Below, piece after piece: positions 7,725-18,323 of a DNA stretch of 64,000 bases. The translations under genes and the position numbers were made by a program. The stretch comes from Gaiellasilicea sp963705515. Lineage in GTDB: Bacteria; Actinomycetota; Thermoleophilia; Gaiellales; Gaiellaceae. How positions within the stretch are numbered: the first letter of the stretch is position 1; each line of letters starts with the position of its first letter. Under the pieces are notes generated by a model, which saw only the letters and a list, made by a program, of their open reading frames with translations, ran no database searches and was not told the origin of the DNA. The stretch is from positions 558,001-622,000 of the forward strand of contig CAVPJV010000008.1 of NCBI GenBank assembly GCA_963705515.1. The letters are read 5' to 3'.

Positions 7725-8983
7725 GCCTGCACTGCCGCCGCGACCTCGTCGGCCTCGGAGTCGGTCAGCGTCCGGCAGTCGAGCAGCGTGCGCCCGTCGC
7801 GGACGACCGCGATCACCGGCGGTTCGTGCGAGCGCAGCGCGACGGCCAGCTCCTCCTCGACCGCGCAGGCGAAGCTCGGCAGCTCGGCCAGCGGCAGCGC
7901 GCCGCCTCCCACGCGCGCGACGGTCTTCTCGACAGCGCCGCCGGTCGCATTTGCGAGGCGCTCGGCGCGGCGGCGGACGACATCGGCGGGCTCGCGCAGC
8001 ATGCGCACCACCGGGATCTCGTCGGGCCGGTCGAGGTAAAGCGCGAGCGTCCCCTCGAGCGCCGCGAGCGTCAGCTTGTCCGAGCGCAGGGCGCGGTGGA
8101 GCGGGTGGCGGCGCAGCTTCTCGACCAGGTCCGCCCGGCCCGCGACGATTCCGGCCTGCGGGCCGCCCAGCAGCTTGTCCCCCGAGAAGCAGACGAGGTC
8201 GGCGCCCGCAGCGAGGGCGGCCGCGGGGGTCGGCTCGCCCTCGACGTCGACGAGCGCGCCGGAGCCGAGGTCGTCGAGGAGCGGCAGCTCGTGGCGGCGG
8301 GCGACGGCCGCGAGCTCGTCGAGCCGCGGCTGCTCCGTGAAGCCGACGACGCGGAAGTTCGACTGGTGGACGCGAAGCAGGAGCGCCGTCTCCGGCCCGA
8401 TCGCCCGCTCGTAGTCGGCCGCCCGCGTCCGGTTCGTCGTCCCCACCTCCACCAGCCGCGCGCCGGAGCGGGCGAGCACGTCGGGAATCCGAAAGCCGTC
8501 GCCGATCTCGATCAGCTCGCCGCGCGAGACGACGACCTCGCGGCCCTCCGCGAGCGCGGCCAGCGCGAGCAGCATCGCCGCGGCGTTGTTGTTGACGACG
8601 ATCGCGGCCTCCGCGCCGGTCAGGCGGCGAAGCAGCGGCGCCAGGTGGTCCTGACGCGAGCCGCGCGAGCCTGAGGAGAGGTCGTACTCGAGGTTGGAGA
8701 AGCCGCTCGCGTTCGCGATCCGGTCAAGCGCCGCCGGCGCCAGCGGCGCACGCCCGAGGTTCGTGTGCACGAGCACGCCGGTCGCGTTGAGAACGCGACG
8801 GAGCGCCGGCCGGCGAGCGGCGGCGAGCGCCTCGTCGAGCCGCGCCTGCAGGTCGCCGGGCTCGGAACCGGCCCTGATCTCCTCGCGCGCGCGCTCGAGC
8901 ACCTCCCGCGCAGCCGCGACCGCGAGCGGATCGCTCTTGCCGCGCACGAGCTCGTCGACGGAAGGAAGATCCCGCAATCTCAC
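7715..8983 (-). CDS. selA: L-seryl-tRNA(Sec) selenium transferase
   Basis: SelA is a PLP enzyme that converts Ser-tRNA-Sec to Sec-tRNA-Sec using selenophosphate. The 422-residue product shows the N-terminal helical region, RRVLNATGVLVHTNLGRAPL, the AIVVNNNAAAM segment and the PLP-lysine motif FSGDKLLGGPQAG (Lys about 270). GTG 8983 is preferred to the upstream ATG at 9049, because 9049 would run into the divergent VanW gene and its leader shows no SelA similarity. It overlaps selB by 10 bp. No selD (selenophosphate synthetase) is visible in the window. Confidence 0.95.
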   Translation of the reverse strand: MRLRDLPSVDELVRGKSDPLAVAAAREVLERAREEIRAGSEPGDLQARLDEALAAARRPALRRVLNATGVLVHTNLGRAPLAPAALDRIANASGFSNLEYDLSSGSRGSRQDHLAPLLRRLTGAEAAIVVNNNAAAMLLALAALAEGREVVVSRGELIEIGDGFRIPDVLARSGARLVEVGTTNRTRAADYERAIGPETALLLRVHQSNFRVVGFTEQPRLDELAAVARRHELPLLDDLGSGALVDVEGEPTPAAALAAGADLVCFSGDKLLGGPQAGIVAGRADLVEKLRRHPLHRALRSDKLTLAALEGTLALYLDRPDEIPVVRMLREPADVVRRRAERLANATGGAVEKTVARVGGGALPLAELPSFACAVEEELAVALRSHEPPVIAVVRDGRTLLDCRTLTDSEADEVAAAVQACR

Positions 8984-9026
8984 GGAAAACGAGTGTAGTG
9001 CCGTCGCAGCGGCTACTTTGCAAATC

Positions 9027-10706
9027 GTGAGACGTGCCGGGTTCATCACCGCTGTGGTGCTCGCCTGCCTGGCCGGAGCCGCCGTGGCCGCCGCGGGCGT
9101 GCGCGACGCCTATTACTGGGATCGCCCGCTCCCGGGTGTCGAGCTCCGCGAGGCGCAGCTGCAGACGCCGGTGAGCCTCGTCGTCGGCGGCAAGACGTAC
9201 GACGTCAGGCCTGCCGAGGCGCTCCGCGTCGACGCCGCTGCGACCCAGCAGGCGCTCTGGAATGCCGGCCGCGCCAGCTTCATCGAGCGGATGCGGACGA
9301 TCGTCGACCCGAGCCCGCCGACCCGCGTCGTCGACCAGGTGCTCGTCGCGCGCCCCGAGCTCGACGAGGTCGCCGCCCACGTGTCCACCGCGCTGCCGAA
9401 GCCGCGCCGGGCGCAGGTGGTCGTCCGCAACGGCCTCGAGGTCATCCCCGCCCGCCCGGGCGACGGCGTCGACGCACGCCGGCTGGGAGCGTCGCTCGCG
9501 AAGGCGTCGCTGACCGGCGTGCGCACCCTGTCGCCTGCGCTGACGCACGTCGAGCCCGAGCTGACGACGTCGGCGGCACAAGCCGCGGTTGACGAGGCGA
9601 CCTCGCTGATCGACGAGCCCGTGACGCTGGAGTTCAAGGGCGAGGACGTCGGTACGCTCGCTCCCGCCCGGCTCGCAAAGCTGCTCAGCTTCCGTCCCGC
9701 CGGTGAGAACTTCCGCATCTCCTTCCATCCGCAGCGTGTTGCCAAGGCGGTCGAGCCGATGCTCGCGCCATGGCGTTCCCGCGCCGTCAACGCCCGCTTC
9801 GTCGTCGACGGCAAGCGGGTGCGCGTGCGACCCTCGCGTCCGGGGCTCGCCGTCGACGGCCGCTGGGCCGCCGACGCAATCGCGGCCGCTGCGGCGGCGC
9901 CCGTGCACCGGGCATCCGTGCGCCTGAAGCAGATCCGCGCCGACCTGACGACCCGGGAGGCGGAGAAGCTGGGCATCCGTCAGCAGATCTCGACGTTCAC
10001 GACCGACATGGGGACGTCGTCGTCGAACCGGATCCACAACGTGCAGCTGATGGCGCAGTACATCGACGGCACCGTGATCAAGCCCGGTGACACGTTCTCG
10101 TTCAACGACCGCGTCGGCCCGCGCACGGTCGAGCGCGGCTTCCGCGAGGGTCAGATGATCATCGGCTCGCTGCTCCTGCCAGCGATCGGCGGCGGCGTCT
10201 GCCAGACCGCGACGACGCTCTTCAACAACGCGTTCGAGCTCGGGCTCCCGATCGTCGAGCGCCACAACCACAGCTTCTACATCTCGCACTACCCGCTGGG
10301 CCGCGACGCCACGGTCTCCTGGGGCGGCCCCGACTTCGTCTTCAAGAACGACCTGAAGACCGGGATCCTGATCAAGACGCGCTACACCACCTCGACGCTC
10401 ACGTTCTCGTTCTACGGCACCCATCCGCAGAGACGGGTCGTGACCTCGACCGGCGAGCGGACGAATTGGCGCTCGCCGAAGACGACCTATGCGCTCGACC
10501 CGTACGCGCCGCGCGGCTCCGTCCGCACGGTGTCCGGCTCGAACCAGTCCGGCTTCGACGTCACGGTCACGCGCAAGGTCTACGAGCACGGGAAGCTGCT
10601 GCGCCAGGACGCGACCACGAGCAACTACGTCGCCGTCGGCCCGACCCAGATCTACGGCCCCGGCCGCTCGATCCCCGGGCCGTACTTCGTCCTGCCGAGG
10701 GTCTAG
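9027..10706 (+). CDS. VanW family protein
   Basis: The 559-residue exported protein starts at GTG 9027 with a single N-terminal hydrophobic segment. It has two repeats of a peptidoglycan-binding-4-like domain (about residues 50-330). The VanW domain follows, with TFSFNDRVGPRTVERGF, GGGVCQTATTLFNNAF and GLPIVERHNHSFYISHYP. VanW-family proteins are cell-envelope proteins linked to glycopeptide-resistance loci and to cell-wall metabolism; their reaction is not settled. It is divergent from selA with only 43 bp between, so the two starts share a compact promoter region. Confidence 0.88.
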   Translation: MRRAGFITAVVLACLAGAAVAAAGVRDAYYWDRPLPGVELREAQLQTPVSLVVGGKTYDVRPAEALRVDAAATQQALWNAGRASFIERMRTIVDPSPPTRVVDQVLVARPELDEVAAHVSTALPKPRRAQVVVRNGLEVIPARPGDGVDARRLGASLAKASLTGVRTLSPALTHVEPELTTSAAQAAVDEATSLIDEPVTLEFKGEDVGTLAPARLAKLLSFRPAGENFRISFHPQRVAKAVEPMLAPWRSRAVNARFVVDGKRVRVRPSRPGLAVDGRWAADAIAAAAAAPVHRASVRLKQIRADLTTREAEKLGIRQQISTFTTDMGTSSSNRIHNVQLMAQYIDGTVIKPGDTFSFNDRVGPRTVERGFREGQMIIGSLLLPAIGGGVCQTATTLFNNAFELGLPIVERHNHSFYISHYPLGRDATVSWGGPDFVFKNDLKTGILIKTRYTTSTLTFSFYGTHPQRRVVTSTGERTNWRSPKTTYALDPYAPRGSVRTVSGSNQSGFDVTVTRKVYEHGKLLRQDATTSNYVAVGPTQIYGPGRSIPGPYFVLPRV

Positions 10707-10709
10707 GCG

Positions 10710-11411
10710 CTACTGCGCGTCGGCCTTCTCGGCCCGCGCCGGCGAGGGCACCGTGTTCCGCTCGTCGTAGCTCGCGACCACGAGCCGCACTGCCTCGGCC
10801 GGCTCGTCGGTGACGTGCAGAAGCCGCATGTCCTCGAGGGAGATCATCCCCTCGGCCACGAGGCGGCCGTTCACCCACTCGAGCAGCGGCCGCCAGTAGT
10901 CGTGCCCGAAGAGGACGACGGGGAAGTTGAGCACCTTGCCGGTCTGGATCAGCGTCAGCGACTCGAAGAGCTCGTCGAGCGTGCCGAACCCGCCGGGGAA
11001 GATGACGAACCCCTCGGCCGCCTTCACGAACATCGTCTTGCGGGCGTAGAAGTGCTTGAAGGTCATCGAGATGTCGCAGTACGGGTTGATGCCCTGCTCG
11101 TGCGGGAGCGTGATGTTGAACCCGACCGAGAGGCCGCCGCCCTCCTTGCAGCCGCGGTTTGCCCCCTCCATCACGCCGGGTCCACCGCCGGTAACGACGG
11201 CGAAGTGGGCTTCGGCGAAGAGCTTCGCCGTCGCCCGCGCCTGTTCGTAGGGCCGGCTGCCGGGAGCGACCCGGGCCGAGCCGAAAATCGAGACGGCGGG
11301 CCTGTTGATCTCGAGCACCTTCTGGAAGCCGCCGAGGAACTCGGAGGCGATCACGGCGACGTCGTTCTGCAAGTCCTCGTGCGTCCGCTCGAGGACGCGG
11401 CGGTCGTCCAT
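10710..11411 (-). CDS. LOG-family (TIGR00730) Rossmann protein
   Basis: The 233-residue protein has GGGPGVMEGANRG and PGGFGTLDELFE, the phosphoribohydrolase motif of the LOG/'lysine decarboxylase-like' family. Members hydrolyse cytokinin nucleotide monophosphates or related nucleotides, and the bacterial role is usually unclear. The ATG overlaps the stop of the upstream M50 gene (TGATG), so the two are translated together. It converges on the VanW gene, with the two stops 3 bp apart. Confidence 0.88.
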   Translation of the reverse strand: MDDRRVLERTHEDLQNDVAVIASEFLGGFQKVLEINRPAVSIFGSARVAPGSRPYEQARATAKLFAEAHFAVVTGGGPGVMEGANRGCKEGGGLSVGFNITLPHEQGINPYCDISMTFKHFYARKTMFVKAAEGFVIFPGGFGTLDELFESLTLIQTGKVLNFPVVLFGHDYWRPLLEWVNGRLVAEGMISLEDMRLLHVTDEPAEAVRLVVASYDERNTVPSPARAEKADAQ

Positions 11412-12104
11412 CAGAGGCGGTCTTGCGGGAAGTGCGTCGCCACCATGCCGAGGGCGAACCCGACGATCATGCCGCCGTAGAGCAGGCTGGCGATGCCGAT
11501 CCTCGCCGGCGACGACCAGGGGACGTGCTCGCGCTGGCCGTGGCGCAGCGCCTTGATCGAGCGCCAGATGAACCCGCCGTCGAACGGCCGCACGGGGATC
11601 AGGTTGAAGAGGTTGAGGAAGAAGCCCAGAGTAGGCGAGCGCGACCAGGAACCTCGAGTCGTTCGCCTCGCCCGCAATCCAGAGGCCGAGCGACGCGAGT
11701 CCGCCGAGGAGTGGGCCGGCCGCGGAGACGAGCAGGTTGCGCCAGGGGTCGAACGGCGCGTTCTTCATCGCCACGTACGCCCCGAGGAACGGAATGAACA
11801 CCGGCAGCTGCGGGTTCAGCCCCTGCCGCCTCGCCTCGATGTAGTGGCCCAGCTCGTGCACGAGGATCAGGGCGACGAAGCCGGCCGCGAAGCGCCAGCC
11901 GAAGATCAGCGCGTAGCCGCCGACCGAGATGAAGATGCCGAAGAACTTGATCGCGAAGGCGCCGAACTTGAGCGCGAGCAGGCCGAGCGCGAGGATCGGC
12001 GCGAACAGCTTCCCCAGCAGCTCGCGCGGGGTCAGCGGCTGCTTGATCGGCGAGCGCTCTTCGAACGGCTCCGCCTCGCGCGGCTGGTACGGGTCGTAGC
12101 TCAT
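11411..12104 (-). pseudogene. M50-family site-2-type metalloprotease, frameshifted
   Basis: This integral membrane zinc protease has HELGH in LILVHELGHYIEARRQG and, after a frame change, N-L-F-N-L-I-P-V-R-P-F-D-G-G, the second metal-ligand region. The two halves lie in different frames, joined near 11629-11632, where L-V-A-L-A-Y should continue into G-F-F-L-N-L-F-N. Removing one base there restores a normal protein of about 230 residues. Everything else is conserved, so a base-calling insertion is the simplest explanation. If real, the gene is inactivated. The start is ATG 12104. Confidence 0.8.
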
Positions 12105-12162
12105 CGCAGCTGCAGTCGGCGTCCGCCGGCCTTGACTTGAGGGACCGTTCCGTGGGGGTGGC

Positions 12163-12801
12163 TCACGAGCCCTGTCCGATCCATTCCTCGCCGCCCTCGT
12201 AGACCTCTTTCTTCCACAACGGCACCGTTCCCTTGAGAGTGTCGATCGCCTCCTTGCACGCGGCGAGCGCCCCGGAACGGTGGGGCGAGGACACGGCGAT
12301 GGCGACGCTGGGCTCGCCGATCTCGACCCGGCCGACGCGGTGGTGGATCGCGACCGCAAGCAGCTCGTGCTGCTGGGTCAGCTCGCGCGCGAGCTCGGCC
12401 ATCGTCTCCTCGGCCATCCCCTCGTAGGCCTCGTACTCGAGGTAGAGCACCTTCCGGTCGCGGGAGCGGTCGCGGACCGTGCCGAGGAAGGTCGCGATCG
12501 CGCCCGCCTCGTCCCGCTGCACCTCGCGCACGACCGCGTCGAGCGAGAGCGGGTCCGCCGTGAGCCGGAAGTCGCCGCCGGAGACGGGTGGGATCAGCGC
12601 CACCTCGTCGCCGTCCGTGAGCGCCGTCTCCGTGTCGGCGTAGCGCTTGTTGACCGCGTAGAGGAGGCCCGACGGCTCGGCGCCGAGGCCGAGCGCCGGC
12701 CAGACGTCGCCGAGCGTGGCGCCGTCGGTGAGCTCGAGCGCGCGGGCGCCCGTGCCGGCTCGCTCGCGCAGGCCGGCGAAGAGGCGGATGCTCACCTGCA
12801 T
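12163..12801 (-). CDS. fused molybdopterin synthase MoaD-MoaE
   Basis: The 212-residue product joins a MoaD-like ubiquitin fold (about 1-80, ending P-P-V-S-G-G) to a MoaE domain (about 83-212). The MoaE domain has the FLGTVRDRSRDRKV segment and the C-terminal VPLWKKE motif with catalytic lysines. Molybdopterin synthase inserts two sulfurs into precursor Z, and the MoaD C-terminal Gly-Gly must be free to be thiocarboxylated. Here Gly-Gly is internal, as in the mycobacterial MoaX fusion, which is cleaved after the diglycine. The start is ATG 12801. No other moa gene is in the window. Confidence 0.9.
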   Translation of the reverse strand: MQVSIRLFAGLRERAGTGARALELTDGATLGDVWPALGLGAEPSGLLYAVNKRYADTETALTDGDEVALIPPVSGGDFRLTADPLSLDAVVREVQRDEAGAIATFLGTVRDRSRDRKVLYLEYEAYEGMAEETMAELARELTQQHELLAVAIHHRVGRVEIGEPSVAIAVSSPHRSGALAACKEAIDTLKGTVPLWKKEVYEGGEEWIGQGS

Positions 12802-12864
12802 CGAGTGAGCGTAGCCGTGCGCCACCGGGTTGCCTCCGGGCACGTGTCATGTTACGTATGCCTC

Positions 12865-13524
12865 ATGTCCGTCTCCGCTCCCGCCCGGACGAACCTCAAC
12901 GACCGCGTCTACGAGACGCTGAAGACGAGGCTCGTGACGCGCGAGCTCCGCCCGGGGGAGAAGGTGAGCCTGCACGAGCTGGCTGCGACGCTCGGCGTCT
13001 CGCGCAGCCCCGTTCACCACGCCTTGACAAGGCTCGTCGCCGAGGGCCTGCTGACGGTCAAGTCGCGTCGCGGCTACTACGTGACCGCCCTGACCGAGGC
13101 GGCGGTCGCGGACGGCTACGACGTCCGGCTCGCACTCGAGCTGCAGGCCGCGGAGTGCGCGGTCGGCCGCGTCGACCGCAGCGAGCTGCGCCGCTTCCGC
13201 GAGCTGCACGAGGCGACGGCCGAGGCCGTCTCGCACGCCGAGTGGGACTCGGCGAACGCCGCCTTCCACGAGCACCAGGTCGACCTCGCCGGCAACACAC
13301 TCCTGTCGCGCTTCTACCGGGACCTCTCGGTGAACCTGATGATGCAGGTGATCCGCGGCGGCAAGCTCGAGGGCGGCTCGTATCTCCCCACCGAGCACGG
13401 CGCGATCGTCGACGCGTACGAGGCCGGCGACCTCGAGGCGGCGCGGGACGCGATCAGGGCGCACATCGCCACCGGCCGCCGGATCGCGCTCGACGCGATC
13501 GAGAAGTCCGGCGGCGTCCTCTAG
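12865..13524 (+). CDS. GntR family transcriptional regulator (FCD type)
   Basis: The 219-residue protein has an N-terminal winged helix (about 10-75: RPGEKVSLHELAATLGVSRS, ALTRLVAEGLLTVKSRRGYY). A C-terminal all-helical FCD-type ligand domain follows, with an F-H-E-H-Q-V-D-L-A-G-N segment and E-H-G-A-I-V-D-A-Y-E, which carry metal or ligand residues. GntR/FCD proteins respond to organic acids. The mutase gene follows only 17 bp downstream in the same direction, so it is a likely partner or target. Confidence 0.88.
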   Translation: MSVSAPARTNLNDRVYETLKTRLVTRELRPGEKVSLHELAATLGVSRSPVHHALTRLVAEGLLTVKSRRGYYVTALTEAAVADGYDVRLALELQAAECAVGRVDRSELRRFRELHEATAEAVSHAEWDSANAAFHEHQVDLAGNTLLSRFYRDLSVNLMMQVIRGGKLEGGSYLPTEHGAIVDAYEAGDLEAARDAIRAHIATGRRIALDAIEKSGGVL

Positions 13525-13541
13525 TCCGTAGCATCCGCTCC

Positions 13542-15086
<1,545 letters not shown>

Positions 15087-15131
15087 TTTCACCACTCGGA
15101 TACGGGATAATCACCTCCAAGCAGCCCACGA

Positions 15132-15159
15132 GGGCGCATCGCTGGAAGACGATGCGCCC
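15132..15159 (+). terminator. hairpin between the mutase and PhoX-like genes
   Basis: A perfect 10-bp stem (GGGCGCATCG / CGATGCGCCC) with an 8-nt loop lies 45 bp after the mutase stop and 21 bp before the next ATG. It could terminate the mutase transcript or sit in the leader of the downstream gene. Confidence 0.55.
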
Positions 15160-15180
15160 GTCATCCAGGGGAGGATCCGC

Positions 15181-16647
15181 ATGCGTAAGACATTCATCGC
15201 GGCGCTGCTGATTTGTGGTGCCGTGACGGCCGCGGCGCTTGCCGCGGGCTCGACTCAGACCGGTCCGAGCAGCTCGCTCGCGCCGTACGTGCTCCCGTCG
15301 CACGACGGGGTCCACGTGATTTCGCTACTCACCGTCGGCGACTCGGTCGACGGCTATCGGATGGTCGGGATCCCGGACGGGCTGGGAGCCTACGAGAGCC
15401 GCCCGGGCACGTTCACCGTCCTGATGAACCACGAGATCGCGGTCGGTCAGGGCGCGGTCCGCGACCACGGTGCCAATGGCGCCTTCGTCTCGCACTGGGT
15501 CGTTGAGGACAAGAGCCTCGCCGTCGCGTCCGGACGCGACCACATCGTCCGCGTCGCGACCTGGAACACGGCAACGAGCACGTACAACCCGCCGGCGAAG
15601 GGCGTCGCGCTCGGCCGGCTCTGCTCGGCCACCCTCGCCGCCCGGGAAGCGTTCTACGACAAGCGTTCGAAGATGGGCTACAACGCCCCACTGTTCCTCG
15701 ACGGCGAGGAGGTCGGCAACGAGGGGCGCGCGTTTGCACACGCCGAGGGCGGGATCAGTTGGGAGCTCGCCTCGCTCGGCAAGTTCTCGTGGGAGAACGC
15801 CGTCGCCAACCCGTCGACGGGACGCAAGACGGTCGTCTTCGGCACGGACGACACCAGCCCGACGGGCCAGGTGTACATCTACGTCGGCGAGAAGAAGGCA
15901 ACCGGCAACCCGGCGCAGCGTGCCGGCCTGACGGGCGGCACCCTCTACGGGATCAAGGTTCCGGGCCTCGCGACCGAGCCGGTCAACACTGGCGTCCCGA
16001 GCGGCACCGCCTTCACCGCGGCGAGTCTCGGCGACGTCAAGAACATGACCGGCGCCCAGATCGAGACGGCCAGCGACGCCGCTCAGGTGACCGAGTGGCA
16101 GCGTCCCGAGGACGCGTCTTGGGACCCGAAGCATCCAAACGACCTCTACTTCGTGATCACCTCGAGCTTCACGACGCAGAGCAAGCTGTACCGGCTCCGG
16201 TTCGTCGATCCGGCGAACCCAGCGCTCGGCGGCAAGGTCGACCAGCTGCTGGACGGGACCGAGACGGGCGGGACCGCCGAGCGGTTCCACATGCTCGACA
16301 ACATCGCCGTCGACACGCGCGGCAACGTGCTGCTGCAGGAGGATCCGGGCAACCAGCCGTATCTCGCCCGGATCTGGCAGTACGACATCAAGCGCGACGC
16401 GCTCACCGAGGTCGCGACGTTCGATCCGGCGCAGTTCACGCCGGGAGCCGCGAACTTCATCACGCAGGACGAGGAGTCGTCGGGAATCATCGACGCGGGC
16501 GACATCCTCGGCGAGGGTTGGTACCTGCTCGACGCGCAGGTGCACAAGACCAATCCCGACCCGGAGCTCGTCGAGTACGGGCAACTGCTCGCGCTGTTCG
16601 TGCCCGGCGGCGGCATCGTCGGAGGCGGGTTCGGGGACGACGACTGA
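15181..16647 (+). CDS. secreted PhoX/DUF839-like protein
   Basis: The 488-residue protein has a signal peptide (about residues 1-22). A beta-propeller-like sequence follows with DUF839 features (M-N-H-E-I, RPEDASWDP, YFVITSS, DNIAVDTRGNVLLQEDPGN, DEESSGIIDA). DUF839 includes the calcium-dependent PhoX alkaline phosphatases, but many members have no shown activity. The calcium/iron ligand set of PhoX is only partly recognisable, so phosphatase activity is not claimed. A G-rich tail ends the protein. A GGGGAGG ribosome binding site precedes the ATG. Confidence 0.72.
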   Translation: MRKTFIAALLICGAVTAAALAAGSTQTGPSSSLAPYVLPSHDGVHVISLLTVGDSVDGYRMVGIPDGLGAYESRPGTFTVLMNHEIAVGQGAVRDHGANGAFVSHWVVEDKSLAVASGRDHIVRVATWNTATSTYNPPAKGVALGRLCSATLAAREAFYDKRSKMGYNAPLFLDGEEVGNEGRAFAHAEGGISWELASLGKFSWENAVANPSTGRKTVVFGTDDTSPTGQVYIYVGEKKATGNPAQRAGLTGGTLYGIKVPGLATEPVNTGVPSGTAFTAASLGDVKNMTGAQIETASDAAQVTEWQRPEDASWDPKHPNDLYFVITSSFTTQSKLYRLRFVDPANPALGGKVDQLLDGTETGGTAERFHMLDNIAVDTRGNVLLQEDPGNQPYLARIWQYDIKRDALTEVATFDPAQFTPGAANFITQDEESSGIIDAGDILGEGWYLLDAQVHKTNPDPELVEYGQLLALFVPGGGIVGGGFGDDD

Positions 16648-16663
16648 GCCGCTCGCGGCACGG

Positions 16664-16695
16664 GGCTCCGGCGCGCGTGGGGGCGCGCCGGAGCC
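16664..16695. terminator. bidirectional terminator hairpin
   Basis: A perfect 12-bp stem (GGCTCCGGCGCG / CGCGCCGGAGCC) sits between the convergent stops of the PhoX-like gene and the ABC permease gene. It can serve both strands. Confidence 0.75.
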
Positions 16696-17481
16696 TCAGG
16701 CCGAGGCGCCCGAGTAGCGGCGCAGGCCGAACCCCCACCACCACCGCGTGAAGATGAAGAGCACCGCGGCGAAGCCGACCGCGATCCCGACCGTCGACCA
16801 CTCGAGCCGCGACGTGATCGCCTCCGCGGGCACGGTGATCGCGAACGCGAGCGGGAAGATGAAGGTGACGCCGAAGCGCAGCCAGCCGGGGAAGATCGAC
16901 GTCGGCCAGCGACCGGCCTGGTAGATGCCGTCGAAGAGCTCGATGATCTCCCAGACGTTGACGATCCAGAACGCCAGCGTCGCGATCACCAGCCAGAAGC
17001 AGTAGATCGTGACCGCGCCGAGCAGGAGCAGGCCGAGGAACAGGAGCACGTTGCCGATCCCGACGCTCGCGTCGAGCCCGTCGATCCCGTACGCGAGCAC
17101 GGCGGCGCCCGCGATCACGTCGACCGCGCGCCAGATCTGGACGTTGCGAATGCTGACGAGCACCTGTGAGTCCTCCGGCTTCGTCAGCGCGAAGTCGAGC
17201 TTGCCGTCGCGCACGTCCTCCATCAGCCGCTGCATGTTCGGTTGGATCAGTGTCCGGATCACCCCGCCGAGCAGGATCTGGATCCCGAGCACGATCATCA
17301 GCTCCGACTCGTTCCAGCCGTTGAGCTCGGTTGTCTGCGAGTAGACGAGCGCGAGGACGACGAGCGCGACGCCGACCGAGACCGCCGACTGGAGCAGCTG
17401 GATGAAGAAGTTCGCGCGGTACTGGAGCTCGTTCAGCGAGCCGACCTTGAAGAAGAGCCAGGCGAGGCGGCCGATGCGCAC
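16696..17481 (-). CDS. ABC-2 type permease (second subunit)
   Basis: The 261-residue protein has six predicted hydrophobic segments, including FFIQLLQSAVSVGVALVVLA, NVLLFLGLLLLGAVTIYCFW and a C-terminal STVGIAVGFAAVLFIFTRWW. It belongs to the uncharacterised two-permease exporters typified by COG3694. The GTG start at 17481 lies 2 bp after the stop of the first permease. The transported substrate is unknown; related systems are often envelope- or polysaccharide-linked. Confidence 0.82.
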   Translation of the reverse strand: MRIGRLAWLFFKVGSLNELQYRANFFIQLLQSAVSVGVALVVLALVYSQTTELNGWNESELMIVLGIQILLGGVIRTLIQPNMQRLMEDVRDGKLDFALTKPEDSQVLVSIRNVQIWRAVDVIAGAAVLAYGIDGLDASVGIGNVLLFLGLLLLGAVTIYCFWLVIATLAFWIVNVWEIIELFDGIYQAGRWPTSIFPGWLRFGVTFIFPLAFAITVPAEAITSRLEWSTVGIAVGFAAVLFIFTRWWWGFGLRRYSGASA

Positions 17482-17483
17482 GT

Positions 17484-18323
17484 CTAGTTCCCGACCGCCG
17501 AGTAGCGCCTGACCGCGAACCGCCAGGCGGCGAGGAAGAGCCCGGTGAGGGCGACGATCCAGAGGAGCTGGATCCCGAGGCCCTCGAGCAGCTCCCGGTT
17601 GGACAGGTCGCCGACGAGCGTCTGGATCGGGAAGTAGAACGACCACTTGAACGGGAGCACGTTCGCGACGTCCTCGGCCCAGTCCGGCATCAGCGGCAGC
17701 GGCACGAGCCGGCCGGAGAGCAGCAGCTCGAGCCCGATGAACAGCTCGAAGAGCGCGCTCACGCGCGTCGTCCAGAACGTCACCATCCCGAGTGCGGACA
17801 GGACCATCGTCCGGATCAGGTACGCGCCCCAGATCGCGACGCTGAAGGCCGCGATCTCGGCCGCGCGAATGTCGATCGAGGGATCGAACGCGATCCAGAG
17901 CACGGCCGCGATCGGGAGCCAGAGGATGATCGTGACCACCTTCCAGCCGGCGAAGCCCGCAATGTCGTCGTGGATCGGGTGGAGCGGGCGCAGCAGCGCC
18001 GCCGACAGCTCGCCCTCGCGGATCCGCCACTCCCAGCCGTACGGCGTGAAGACGATGTTCATGTTCCTGACGAGCGTCCAGACGATGTAGTAGGCCGCGA
18101 ACTCGCCGGTCGTGATCCCCTGCACCGAGCCGCCCTGCTGGTCGGCGATCGTCGTCCAGACGACGAGGTAGACGATCGGCTCCGCCAGCATCCCGATCAG
18201 CCACATGTAGGTGGCGACGCGGTACTGGAAGTTCGACTGGATCTGGGTGCGGGCGCGGGTGAGGTAGTAGTCGAGGTAGGAGCGGAAGCGCCCCTCCTCG
18301 ACGGTGCTCATCTCGGTGCTCAC
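17484..18323 (-). CDS. ABC-2 type permease (first subunit)
   Basis: The 279-residue protein has six hydrophobic segments (for example YMWLIGMLAEPIVYLVVW and LLWIVALTGLFLAAW) and is similar in layout to COG4587 permeases. GTG 18323 overlaps the stop of the ATPase gene (GTGA); ATG 18311 is a possible alternative. It forms one exporter with the ATPase upstream and the second permease downstream. Confidence 0.82.
   Translation of the reverse strand: MSTEMSTVEEGRFRSYLDYYLTRARTQIQSNFQYRVATYMWLIGMLAEPIVYLVVWTTIADQQGGSVQGITTGEFAAYYIVWTLVRNMNIVFTPYGWEWRIREGELSAALLRPLHPIHDDIAGFAGWKVVTIILWLPIAAVLWIAFDPSIDIRAAEIAAFSVAIWGAYLIRTMVLSALGMVTFWTTRVSALFELFIGLELLLSGRLVPLPLMPDWAEDVANVLPFKWSFYFPIQTLVGDLSNRELLEGLGIQLLWIVALTGLFLAAWRFAVRRYSAVGN

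Noticed and set aside
10710..12359. One long minus-strand protein covering the LOG and M50 region
   Set aside because: It fuses an out-of-frame M50 N-terminus to the LOG protein because of the extra base near 11630; the natural gene boundary is the TGATG at 11411.
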